Positions 53,425-64,000 of a stretch of 64,000 nucleotides of DNA are shown one piece after another (positions within the stretch are counted from its first letter, which is position 1; each line of letters begins with the position of its first letter). The translations under genes and the position numbers were made by a program. The notes beneath the pieces are model-generated. The model ran no database searches. It was given only the letters and a program-made list of their open reading frames with translations, and had not been told where the DNA came from. The DNA lies in NCBI GenBank assembly GCA_024195265.1, contig JAJLRJ010000002.1, forward strand, positions 48,592,752 to 48,656,751, read 5' to 3'. The DNA is from Dendrophyllia cribrosa (taxonomy: Eukaryota > Cnidaria > Anthozoa > Scleractinia > Dendrophylliidae).

Positions 53425-54850
53425 TAGCAAGCCGTAGAGCCAACATGCACGGATGGCCAAAAGTGAAAAGATTGAAACATCAGAAACTAAAACAGACTTT
53501 AAATACATTGATTTGTTTCCGGTAAGTTTGCATTGGAGCAAGGAAAATAGTGCTTATTGCGTTCGTCTGCGAACGCGATCCTAATTTCGTGTTGAATGTC
53601 CTGTATCATGTGTTGGGTGTCCTGTGCAATTTCCTAGCGGAAAAAATCGAGATTTTTTCTCATGCTTGGACATCCGATTAGCCCCCCCGAAGATTCTTTT
53701 GTGTTTTTCAGGGGCAAATTCACGGGCGGGAACTGGTATCTACTTTGGCCTCGCTGTCATAGAGCTTGCTGCCGATCGGAGAAGGACGCTTTCGCTTCGC
53801 TTATTAATCTGCGGCGCATAAAAGCAACTTTACGCTTTTCAACGACCGGAAAAAGGTTGAGAATTGACCGATTTTTATCACATAGCAAGTGAAATGAAGC
53901 CTGGCAGAGGTTTGACGGCAAAATCAACCACGGACATTTCAGGGTCTGTTTACGAACGCTGTCGATCCGCGTCGATCTCTACACAATTCATCGGTTTCTG
54001 TCATACGGCAAGTGAAATAATGGTTGGCTGCGATTTTTTTTTTCTGTTTGGATCCAACAATTCTTCCCCGTAACTTATGCCCGCATGTTTTTGCTCGCTG
54101 TTGTTGCTGTTTTCAGGTATTAAAAATATAGACGGCTGCATCACGGTGTTCCTTTGTTTGCTTATCTTATCATTGCTATTTTACTAAATAACATTCGATT
54201 TCTTTATGATTTTGTTTAGTTTCATTGTAGATCGTGTAAGCTTATGTTTGAATCACATCATCCTAATTACATCTGTGCTGCTGTTTGTCAAATATTTAAT
54301 GTTATTCGCTTGATATATTTGCATGTATGTAAATGTGAACAAAAAGTAACGCAAATGTCACGCTGTTTCTTCCTTGAAGACTGTGACTGAGAGATGGACC
54401 TCTGTAGACGTCAAATTTTACAATAACTGCTTTTGGCAAATCAGGTTATTTATTTTTTTGAATAATTGTTTTCAAATTAAAGAAGATTTTGTTGTCCATT
54501 TGTATGTGTTTGTTCATTAATTTCATAGGTTGAAAAGCGATTTGATGTAAACAAAACAAGACTTGGATTGTATAGTTCTAAACTGAAAATATCCCGAGAA
54601 TATGACGATATAATAACTGCCACTCCTTAACCTATCCCCCCCCCAACCACCACCACCGCCTACTGGCCCTCACCTCCACCTCCCACTTCCTCACTCCCTG
54701 TACCATTACCCCACCCTGTCGAACGCACTCCCCTAATTTCCAATTACTACTAGTACTAGAAGTAATCACAGATTAAAGTGCGTCTCCCTAGGTACCTCGT
54801 TGTGACATGGCATTCGCGTTTCAAGCATGTTTCTGGTTCAAAACGCGCGC
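53425..54850. other. Spacer, no feature recognised
   Basis: I see no gene here. 53640-54070 is open in two frames, but the readings look random. A C-rich stretch with CCACCACCACC lies at 54635-54720. Confidence 0.4.
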
Positions 54851-54854
54851 TAAG

Positions 54855-55098
54855 CGTGCGGGCCATACTATTGTGACGTTTGACGACGCGCTAAGCATGC
54901 TGGATACTATTGTGACGTTTCAGGATGGCGCAGATTTGGTACCGACACTTTTCTCGATTCGTTCCACCTAGACGACGCGCTAAGCATGCTGGAAAATATT
55001 GTGACGTTTCAAGATGGCGTAGATTTGGTACCGACACTTTTCTCGATTCGTTCAGCCTAGACGACAAGATTAGGAAGCGTCTCCTTCATCGACGCAAA
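54855..55098. repeat. Second array of the approximately 87-base unit
   Basis: About three units of the same sequence as at 39707-39905, with the same preceding block (AGATTAAAGTGCGTCTCC, 54770) and the same end (AAGATTAGGAAGCGTCTCC). Confidence 0.7.
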
Positions 55099-55106
55099 CA
55101 GCGTCA

Positions 55107-55313
55107 TTGATCCACTTTAAATCAGTTTCGTCAAAAATTCGCCAGGACGATCCAGTACCATTTAATGACGAATTGTTCATGCAACAAAGGGACTCAGTTA
55201 ATTATCGGGGGTCTTACTGGTCCGAACAGTCGACCTTTAGTCCGCTTCGCAATCAGAGAGGAAAAGTAAATAATTCCACCTTGGAAAAGGTTATTAGACG
55301 TTATCAAAGATGA
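55107..55313 (+). other. Possible coding exon of unknown gene
   Basis: The frame reads ...SKIRQDDPVPFNDELFMQQR...KVIRRYQR stop, with balanced composition and a possible acceptor (CTTTAAATCAG) at about 55117-55127. It lies next to the 87-base array; the paralogous position at 39905 lacks it. No partner exon was found. Confidence 0.25.
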
Positions 55314-56029
55314 GCAAACCAGAGACTAAACAACAACATAAACTGTAGTCCCTTTTTTTTTGTTTTTTTTTTTCTAGGAAAATAGTACAACTATAAAGCC
55401 TGATGCACGATGGCGTTAAAGTTGTACGCGACCAACATGTCTGAATATGACCTTGCCTTCTAATGCTTTCAGCACAGACTTCGGCAATGAGGCCAGATAT
55501 AAGTTTGTTATCTCAAAACATTTTAATTTCATTTGCTGCGGTTAGGTATTAGTCGCGGTTCTATTATCACTCTAGATTTCACTGTTGTAATGTTGGCTAA
55601 TTTTTGCGTATTATCCGTATTCCGTCTATCCGGCCTTCGGCAGAACTTGCTGAGCATAAGCCGGAAGCCAAGATTATCCCAAGTCTGTGCCTGAACCGCG
55701 GCTGACTATTGATTTGAAAAGATTTATCGGCATTCCATTTTGCTGTGGGTAAACGGAAAAAAGAAATATCGCCCAAATGTAAATCGCTACAAAACATAAG
55801 GCGAGGAATATAAAAACTTGCAATGAACAGACAGCAACTCGGAAGCGGAAAAGTTGAGGTAGAAAATGGCTTTGAATCTTTTGAACACAATCGCACGTAC
55901 AACCTCGAGGTTGTCGCACGTAGTGTAATGTGGTTCTTAATATTTCCAAGTCTGTGGATCATATCCTCCGCCCTTTCCGTGCCAAAATCTCGAGTTTCAA
56001 CGTCGTTCTCTTTATAAATTCTACAACTT

Positions 56030-56290
56030 GATGTGACCATTCAAATCAAAGCTATTAAGGTGGCAATCATGTTCTGTACAAGGTGGTTCCAACTTTTGAG
56101 TCTGTGGATGGAACCCTACAATGTGACCATTCAAATGAAAGCTACTGAGCAGTACTTTCCTGTGGTGCTGTTTATTATGCTGTGCAAGGTGGTTCTAACT
56201 TTTGAGTCTGTGGATGAAACACAACAATATGACTATTCATGCAACGCGGCCCCTCAGCAGTACTTTCCTAAGGTACAGCTTTTCTTTTAG
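56030..56290 (-). repeat. Array of the approximately 100-base repeat, minus orientation
   Basis: About two and a half units, for example GACCATTCAAATGAAAGCTA, CTGAGCAGTACTTTCC, TGTGCAAGGTGGTTC and AACTTTTGAGTCTGTGG. Confidence 0.8.
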
Positions 56291-58620
56291 TAATTCCCAA
56301 ATGTTGATTTTGGACGCATCTGGTGTAAGGAGTGGATGAAATATGGAAAATATATCAGCAATACTTTCCTCTGTCTTTTTTTGTCTTTTTAGGGGTCATA
56401 TTCTACAAGTGGAAATTGTAGGAAATTTGTCGCATCTGTTCTTTGGCATGCTTGGAAGATATTAAAAGGATTAAAAAGATAACAGTGCCAACTTTGGGTT
56501 TATTATCTGCACCTAAAGATTGTAGATAACGATTCCCCTGGTAACGTTCTGTTGCAGACGGAAACATGACGCAAGCGAAAAACAGGTCGCACGAAAGATG
56601 TCGATCGGTACAACACTTTACGCCAAAGGACCCATAGCGTTGTTTCGCAATTTTTGAAGTGTCTTTCAATGCAATAACATTGGTTTTGCGGTTGAATAAA
56701 AATTAATGATTTTACTAATCACAACACATTAAAACAATGTTATCTTTCAAAAGGGGCTGGACAGGAAAAGTATTTAAGACAATGCATAGTCCGAAATCTG
56801 GTGCAAACCGAAACATTGTATGTGAACTCCGCTGAAATTCCTTCAGCCTTGAAACTGAAACATGGGTTTGTGGCATATGTTTGCTTCAGTTCTGCAATTG
56901 TCATTTCGTAACTCTACCGCGTGTTTACCCGCAATGCAATAACATGTTAGTTTTAAGATTTGATTGGAGTCGTAAACACGGGCATAAAATTAATGATTTC
57001 ACTTATCACAACAAATCTTGACAGCTTTAATCTTAAAACGTTTTACAGGAATGCATCTGCATTAAATATAAACACGATTTGACAAAGAATCCAGTATTGC
57101 GTTAAACGGAGTTGTATAGCGGTTTTAAACCCGTTCGGGTAATTCGCCGTCGGTGTAATGAGAGAGATGCACTATATCTTCCCGAACAAGTCGATCAAAA
57201 AGAAAGAAACCATTTGAATTTCAATCTCACCGTTTGACCTAAGTTCGTGCATCTGTGAATAAAATCCTAACGCGTAACTGTCCAATAGATACTTCTTTTG
57301 AAATAACGTCTGAGATTTAAGGTACTATTAACGGGGATAAACGAGATTTCTATAATTTTTTTTTTGCTAGTGAATCTTGTATTACAAAGAAATGGCTGTA
57401 CACGCTGTGATGTTTGCCTCGGGCCCCATCCCGTGAAGATTTCTACCCAATGCAGAGTTTTCGCTTGCTATTTTACGCCAAATTTTGCTTCTAGAGTTTC
57501 AGTCTAGGCTACTAAACACTGAAATTGCCGACTGTGGCCTGTAAAAATACCGTCGTGATTTTTCACCGCACCTGAAGGGATCTTTTGTTTTCTGAGCAAA
57601 CAGAAAGCCTATCGCAGGCGTCTTAGCGTAAGGAAACAAAAACAAACATAATCTCACTTCCCTATCCAATCACGCAAACATTGTCGGAAACCGAAACGAC
57701 AGAGGGTCAACCACGGCAAGAACAGTACCGTTATTAACTCAAGTAAACTCAAGTATCTAAAAAACAACTGACGCAATAAACACGAGCGATTTTCCGTCCT
57801 TTTCTCGAAGAGTCGATGGTTCTGTCGAGGAAGATCGCGTCTAACAAGAGCCACGCTGCGAAAACACAAAGCCGAACTTCTGAAAATATCACGCTCCGCG
57901 CTTTCCAACACAGCTAATTAACAGCTAGTCACTCAATCACGATCACAAATTCAATTCAGGACGAGTTTACAAGGGGCTTTTTATCAACTACGCTCTTAAG
58001 ATAAAACTCGTAATCGAATTGTACCATTCGATGGCGAAACAGTTTCAAATTAGCCACGGCCAAAATCGATCTGACAAACCTCCACCGCCGACGCAAAAAA
58101 AATAACAGAAATCATACCTTGTAAAATGCTGTTTCGAGCCTTAGCTGCCAGCTTTCTTTTAAGGCTAATTACACACTGATCCATCAAGCGAACAACTACT
58201 TTGAAACCATTTCTAACACGAGAGAACAAGTAATCGGACTTCGAGAAGGCTCGTGGTATCGCGGTCTGAATCGAGCGCCCGCTGGCTTCCTTTCCACACT
58301 GTACACCTTTAAGGAATGCAAATTTATACTTCCAGCTGATAGGAATACATTACCGATATTATTCCGCCTTGGAGCCCAAGTGAACCAGCGGGAAAAAGCC
58401 ACGGGAAGCTATATATTTCCTTTTTTTCGTGCAGCGATCGTAATTGTGTTTGTTCGCTCGTTCCCCTTCTCGGTGTCATCTGCACCTGGTCAGATAAGCA
58501 GTTTCTTTCATACGAAGACGTAATCTGGTGCTAATACAAGTCATAGAACTGAGGGAGAGATTTCTGAGGCCAAGAGGTGAGCGTAAACACAAAGATGACG
58601 GACTAATCTGGCATCGCAGG
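56291..58620. other. Spacer, no feature recognised
   Basis: I find no coding frame with recognisable motifs, no long repeat and no RNA gene in this stretch. Confidence 0.4.
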
Positions 58621-58629
58621 CCGGAGGTC

Positions 58630-58850
58630 AAAAACGGATTGCGAATTTTGTTCTTAAAGTGCCAAATATCGAAATTCAAGAAAAATCCCAAATTTCATTT
58701 TGTAAAATATTGAAAAACAAATGGTACCATGTAAAAGTGCTGCCGAAGAGGTTTCATTTGAATGGTCACACCATACGATTTCCTCAAAAGACTCAAAAGT
58801 TAGAACTAGACTACATGTCTTCATAATTGACTCTGGGAGCAAAAGAGTCA
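58630..58850 (+). repeat. Composite repeat, inverse copy of 62606-62810
   Basis: AAATTTCATTTTGTAAAATA..., CATTTGAATGGTCACACC and TTGACTCTGGGAGC appear in inverse order and orientation near 62610-62790. It contains one partial unit of the 100-base repeat. Confidence 0.65.
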
Positions 58851-59334
58851 AAGAAAACAAGACTAAGCCAAAAGCTTAAGTGAAAATCCGTCAAATATCC
58901 GGTTCTGCATGAGAGCTATTGTGAACCTTGCCGTCCCACCACGCAACACATACACGTCATGTCATTCTCAATCGTGACCAACTTCGAATTTCTCCTTACA
59001 AAACCAACACATTACCAAACAGACAAGTGAAGAGAATAAGGAAAAACATAAAATTTCACCTTGTGATGAGTTCAACTGGACAGTGAGTGAAAAGACTATG
59101 AAAAGGAACACTAGCAACGGATTAATGCCGAGGATGATTTGCTGTAATGCAGAAATAATCACATAAGCTGTTTACTGCAAACAAGCCACTAAACACTGCT
59201 ACAATGTATATGCATGCACGCTCTGTATTGATCAAGCGCAAAATTCTCAGGGCTAACATAATAGAAATGCTTGGCTATCAAATAGGGAGAATTACCTCTA
59301 TACCTTACGACTTACAAAGATAAATTTTTGACGA

Positions 59335-59870
59335 AGCCTTCATTTTTAAATTGTCATACTTAATCCACAGACTCAAAAGTAAAAAAACACCATATACAAT
59401 ATAAGTAACATTATCACAGGAAAGTACTGCTCAATAGCATTTAATTGAATGGTTATACAGACTCTAAAGTTAGAACCACCTTGTAAAGCATAATGAAGAG
59501 TACCACATGAAAGCGTCAATGGTCACACTGTAAGATTTCTTCCACAGACTCAAAAGCTAGAACCACCACAGGAAACTATTGAACAGTGGTTTCATTTCAG
59601 TGGTTACACTAGGATTTCATTCAGAATCTCAAATGTTAGAACCAATCTGTACAGCATCACAGGAAATTGCTACTTAAAAGCTTTCGTGCTTTCACACTTC
59701 AGTTTCACCACATATTCAAACATCAGAACACCTTATATAACAAATTGAAAGCACAAAAGGAAAGTAAGTGAACCACCTTGAACAATATAATAAAAAGCGA
59801 CACGGGAAAGCACTGCTTTATGTTTCACAAGAGCGCGACACCTTAGGATTTGATACATACACCTTATTCG
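59335..59870 (+). repeat. Array of the approximately 100-base repeat, plus orientation
   Basis: About five decayed units (CCACAGACTCAAAAG, AGAACCACCTTG, CACAGGAAAGTACTGC, CATTTAATTGAATGG). Confidence 0.75.
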
Positions 59871-60130
59871 ATAATACGATAACACGCGCGGACATTTTAC
59901 GAGTTGCGTAGTATTTTTTCGAGCCCCGCAGGGGCGAGAAAAATGCGAGCAATGAGCATAATGTCCGCACGTATTATCTGTTAAACTATCGAATAATAGA
60001 TTTATTATTCGACTGAAATTCTGTTATTTATAATACTTCTGTGTCTTTAAACTGGAGCGCTAAGGTGTAATATGGCAATCTACTGTGTAATACGCTCGGA
60101 TATTTTGCGTGTTTTCAGTCGAATAATAAA
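59866..60130. mobile_element. Decayed inverted-repeat element with TATTCGAT/ATCGAATA ends
   Basis: TTATTCGATAATACGATAAC...GCGCGGACAT pairs with ATGTCCGCACGTATTATCTG...ATCGAATAATA; GAATAATA motifs recur to 60128. Boundaries are uncertain. Confidence 0.4.
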
Positions 60131-60677
60131 AGGCGGAAAAGTGAAAACCATATAGCATGAGCAAGCGGATACAAAATTGGACTATAGAATTAAGCAGGGA
60201 AAGAGTAAATATTTCCAGATAGTACAGTTCATTATCAGGGCAAGCTTCTATTTTGACAAAACTGCGGAAATTAAAGACCATTTGTTTTTTGCGGTCGAAT
60301 GAAAATAGTGTTTCAAATTTCGCATGATTGTCAGTAAATCTGAGTTAATTTCCTGATGGCCGGGTTCTGTCTATCTTACCACTTTATCCCGTGACTCGCG
60401 TGTCTCAAATTATCGTTTACTAAGACGCGAAAGACTGCACCGCTTGCCACGGGAAAATCCAATTTGCTCTCCTGGGAGTATCATATTTTTTTGCGCACGA
60501 ATCCGTTCTGTTTGCTTTTTTATTCAATTAACGATAATGTAAGGCGTTGACAACGGCGCTAAAACAATATGCATACAAATCAGTGTCATTGAAAAAAAAA
60601 AAAAAAAGAATAGTTGACACAACTACATGAAAACCTAAAGTGCATGAATGGAAAATACTTTACCAAGAAACATGAAT

Positions 60678-60868
60678 ATTATAGACCACTTTCATAATGG
60701 CGGCCGATTTATTTATTCTTTTATATGTATGTTAATTAGCCTCACTGGCCTCGGTAACATGTGCAAAATTCAAAAGAATTTTTACTCTAAAATGAGGCCA
60801 GTATGGCTAATTAACATACATATAAAAGAATAAATAAATCGGCCACCATTATGAAAGTGGTCTATAAG
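60678..60868. mobile_element. 191-bp near-perfect hairpin MITE at a TA site
   Basis: TATAGACCACTTTCATAATG, GCGGCCGATTTATTTATTC and TTTTATATGTATGTTAATTA are matched exactly by their inverse at the other end (about 60 bases). TA flanks fit a mariner-type insertion. No coding capacity. Confidence 0.75.
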
Positions 60869-61797
60869 ACGAGAACATTATTTCTCAGATGAAACTTTTT
60901 TTAAAAACTCTAAGGAATATTTATAAATCGCACGCGAGCATATTTACTTAATTATCGTAAACGTATTGTAGTAAATGATTTAGTCTTTACTACCTGACCA
61001 CTATCTGGGAAGATCCAATTTGTGTCAATGCAAATAAATGTGTTGTTTTTGGCGCACCTACAGTTTTTGAAGAGATTTTTGTTTTGTTTTGCATGCTGAG
61101 GCGATGAAAAAAATAAAATAAGACGATGGTCGAAGTTGCCCAAGTTGAGTTTAAGGCAAATGAGGAGGAGCAATGGTCACGTGTCCAGAGTATCTAACTC
61201 ACGCGCAGTCACGGCCTGGTCACGTGATGCAAGCTCTTGCCTCTTTGCCTGACATCGTGTTTTTTTTTTTCTTTGTAGACAAAACACTTCGTTTCACATT
61301 GTCTCTCTCCACCTAGGTGATAAGACACTTTGCTCCATATTGTCTCTCTCCATTCAGGTGTATAAATGCCCGGGTATCAAATCGAACATTTGGTAATCGA
61401 ACATACCGCGTAATCGATTGTCCAACACAATCGATTAAATTGGAATAAACCAAAAAATTCGGGCAATCAAACGCAACCGAAGGCAACCCCTTTCAGAGTT
61501 GCCTTTAGCCTCTTTTTCAAAACGAGGTCAAGTATAAAACCATTTATACGACAATAAGCTTTATTTGCATGTGAATGAAAACTAATATCCATATGAATGG
61601 TTTTGAACTTGGCCTTGACTGAGCAACTAAATAAAACTGCAGATACCGTGAACGATCTATTGCGTCACATTGGATCAAATACAAACAGTGATAAGCAACA
61701 GACCACTGCAAGGACCGATCAAACAATGTGGAAAGGCATTCTCTCGAAATGGCACTACGGTCGGCCAAACCTGACATGATCAGCGCTCAAGAAAACA

Positions 61798-61842
61798 GAC
61801 ACAGACAGCTGTTTCGGGCTTATTGGCCTTCGTCAGTGTGCC
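61798..61842 (-). ncRNA. Hammerhead ribozyme motif
   Basis: On the minus strand the pieces are in the canonical order: GGCACA (stem I, 5' side), CTGACGA (core), GGC-CAATAA-GCC (stem II), GAAA (core), a very short stem III (AC-AGCT-GT) ending at GTC (cleavage triplet), and TGTGTC (stem I, 3' side). GGCACA pairs with TGTGTC over six pairs including one G-T. Such short stem III hammerheads are known from Penelope-like elements. Cleavage would fall after the C opposite base 61804. The only departure from the usual core is an A opposite C at the base of stem II. Confidence 0.75.
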
Positions 61843-62044
61843 ATAGCTAGAACATAATGAGAGTCGGTAACTTCACCTATCTCATATATGTCGCTAATCA
61901 TTCTAGAAAGAGCTGTGATTGGGAGCGACGAGAGGCGGCAGTGCCCTTGACTGGATTTCCGAGGCTCTCTACAATCCAGTTGGATACATTGTTCCCACTG
62001 AATCCTTGGATAAGACGCTTTACATTGAGGGTGGTAAAGGGGGG

Positions 62045-62575
62045 ACTGGATCACGTTTCACGAAAAATAAAATCGTCATTTCACGTTTCACGGAGAATAA
62101 AATGGCCATTTCACGGAAAAAAAAAACATTCCTTACTTTTTGCTAATTAAATTACATCCAAAGTACAGCTTTGTTTGTTGTCTTCACCGACCGTTCACTC
62201 CTCGTTCTTAATGATGTAAAAAGAAAGCTGAGTTCTTTGTTTTGCTGATGTTGTGTAAAATTACCTAACCTTGTAGAGTGACCAGGGGTCCAGAATGATG
62301 ATCAGTCACGTTAATGCATTCGTCACGCAATTTACCACCGGCGTAGTAAAACGCTTACTGGATAATTTTTTGGGAGGAAGAAAGAATCACGGTTTACAGT
62401 AGCATTTCACGAGAAAAAAACAACAGTCATTTTGCAGTGCTCATGAAAAAAAGTCGATTCACGGTTTACGTGTATGTAACCAAATCACGTTTCACGAGAA
62501 AAAAAATAGCCATTTCACAATTCACGGGAAAAAAAGGCCTTTCACGGATCACGAAAAAACCCTTTACCACCCTCT
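62045..62575. repeat. Cluster of TTTCACG-GAAAAAA repeats
   Basis: Units such as TTTCACGAAAAATAAAATCG, ATTTCACGGAAAAAAAAAAC and GTTTCACGAGAAAAAAAATA repeat on both sides of a non-repetitive centre. This may be the two ends of one decayed element. Confidence 0.5.
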
Positions 62576-62605
62576 ACATTGTCTCTTCGCTTATCCCCGG
62601 TGCGT

Positions 62606-62810
62606 TAACCCTTTCACTCCCAGAGTCAACTATGGAGACATGTAGTGTAGTTCTAACTTTTGAGTTTGTCAACGAAATCCTATGATGTGACCATTCAAAT
62701 GAAACCTCTTCGGCTGTGCTTTTGCATGGTATCACTTGTTTTTCAAGATTTTAAAAAATGAAATTTGGGATTTTTATTGAATTTTGATATTTGTGCACTT
62801 TTGGGAGTTA
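62606..62810 (-). repeat. Composite repeat, inverse copy of 58630-58850
   Basis: It runs CACTCCCAGAGTCAAC..., CTAACTTTTGAGT, GTGACCATTCAAATG, then ATGAAATTTGGGATTTTTAT. It holds one unit of the 100-base repeat. Confidence 0.65.
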
Positions 62811-63389
62811 AAGTCGCCGTGTCGTTTCCTGCGACAAGAAAGTGTTCAGCATCATTCTCTCTACCTTGGTGTATAATTGGAAAAACTAACAAAACGCTGA
62901 GGATGAAGGTCGAGAAGATCCGGAAATAATAGCAAGCCGCCGCGACCCAGCGCAACACCAAAAACTAATTCACCAAAAAAAACAACATAAAAATTAGGAT
63001 TAACTGAGAGTCAGACAATAAACCCGTTTAACCGATTATGAGATTTTGACACATAGAACAGACGAAACGTGTTTACTTAACAAAAATTATCGAAAAAGTA
63101 TTGACTTTTTAAAACCACAAGGTCTTTACCACCTATGGGGAAATCCGATTTGTGCTTGAGTAAATACTTTGTTTTAGGCGCACGAACCTCTTTGGGACTA
63201 TTTTTACGGCGAAATGAGACGACGAGATTTATGACCGAAGAAAATGACTCTAAACGAATCCCTAAAACCGAGAAACAAACACGTTTTTCTGATAACAGAA
63301 ACTGTTGATCTGGCTATAAAGTCCTGTGACGATTGGAAACACTCCAAATGATTATGGAGCTAAAAATAAAAGCAACAAGCGTCCGTGAA

Positions 63390-63835
63390 TTAAATCCTAC
63401 ACAGTGTGACTATTTAAATGAAAGCTACTGAGCAACACTTAAACGACCTGTAGTGCTGTTTATTATGCTGTAAAAGGTGGTTATAACTTTAAGTCAATAG
63501 ATGAAATCTTATAGTGTGACCATTCAAATGAAAGCACTTTAGTAGTTCTTTCCCGTGCGGCGGTTTATTATGTTGTAAAAGGTGGTTCTAATTTTTGAGT
63601 CTGTGGATGAAATCCTTAAGTGTTACCATTCAAATGAAAGCATTTTTTATAATGCTGTACAAAGTTTTTCTAACTTTTGGGTCTGTGGATAAATTTCTAA
63701 AGTGCGACCATTCAAATGAAAGCCCTTAAGCAGTACTTTCCTGTGGTGCTGTTTATTTTGCTCAATCTGTTTATTTTACTCAGTCTGTAAATAAAATCCT
63801 ACCATGTCCATGACCATTCAGCCGCTCAGCCTGCA
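63390..63835 (-). repeat. Array of the approximately 100-base repeat, minus orientation
   Basis: About four units (GTGACCATTCAAATGAAAGC, AGTACTTTCCTGTGG, GTTTATTATGCTGT, AAAGGTGGTTCTAA). Unit order matches the array at 56030. Confidence 0.8.
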
Positions 63836-64000
63836 CTGATAAGAGCACTTCAATGCCTAGTCACTTGCGCAGGCTTCAGACCGCTCCACTCTCAGTATTA
63901 GTGCAAACTATTTTTGGGAGCAAACTTATCTATCTAAGCACTTTCCTCTAGTAAGGTCAGAATCAGGTATGAAATGAAATTTGGGTTTTTGACTAATTTT

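Noticed and set aside
1..64000. CRISPR array, operons, rRNA genes
   Set aside because: No regularly spaced repeats with unique spacers, no prokaryotic gene clusters and no rRNA-like sequence were seen; the tandem repeats are satellite or transposon derived.

Overview
The window is eukaryotic, AT-rich, repeat-rich DNA, most likely from an anthozoan cnidarian such as a stony coral. I infer this from the mix of Penelope-like, BEL/Pao, Gypsy, Tx1/L1-like and CR1-like elements, from many short inverted-repeat transposons whose ends resemble coral families I remember, and from intron-split genes. No bacterial, viral or organellar gene set is visible. Species is not determinable by eye.

1.9-35.4 kb is a tandem segmental array holding eight copies of exon 1 of one small secreted-peptide gene family (ATGs at 3758, 8396, 10297, 16320, 17873, 21946, 24251 and 33921). 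Exon 1 encodes a strongly conserved signal peptide (MKSKF...LLLITNTDG), a short variable segment and a dibasic site, usually G-K-R. Type A copies (3758, 8396, 16320, 21946, 24251) keep a second exon encoding a charged 35-36-residue tail. Type B copies (10297, 17873, 33921) have a different segment (LTG/LTR...PIGKRG) and no recognisable second exon. I know no named family that matches. This array is the best candidate in the window for an undescribed system.

The array is full of mobile DNA: a Tx1/L1-like LINE at the left edge, a CR1-like LINE tail, a 5'-truncated Gypsy element (11.1-13.5 kb), several inverted-repeat elements with recognisable empty sites in sister units, and a 7.4-kb Penelope-like insertion inside exon 1 of the copy at 24251. 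The Penelope open reading frame is itself split by two inverted-repeat elements with 9-bp target duplications.

35.4-41.6 kb holds no confident gene, only inverted-repeat elements, a decayed tRNA-like sequence and short tandem repeats. 41.6-51.0 kb is the one convincing conventional host gene: a minus-strand Golgi-type fucosyltransferase-like protein of about 450 residues, with a signal-anchor exon at 50.9 kb and the catalytic exon at 41.6-42.8 kb. A complete BEL/Pao retrotransposon with identical LTRs (44008-50133) lies in the intron between them in the same orientation.

51-64 kb is intergenic: nested transposons around a tRNA-like sequence, arrays of an approximately 100-bp repeat in both orientations, hairpin elements, and a well-formed hammerhead ribozyme sequence at 61.8 kb on the minus strand.
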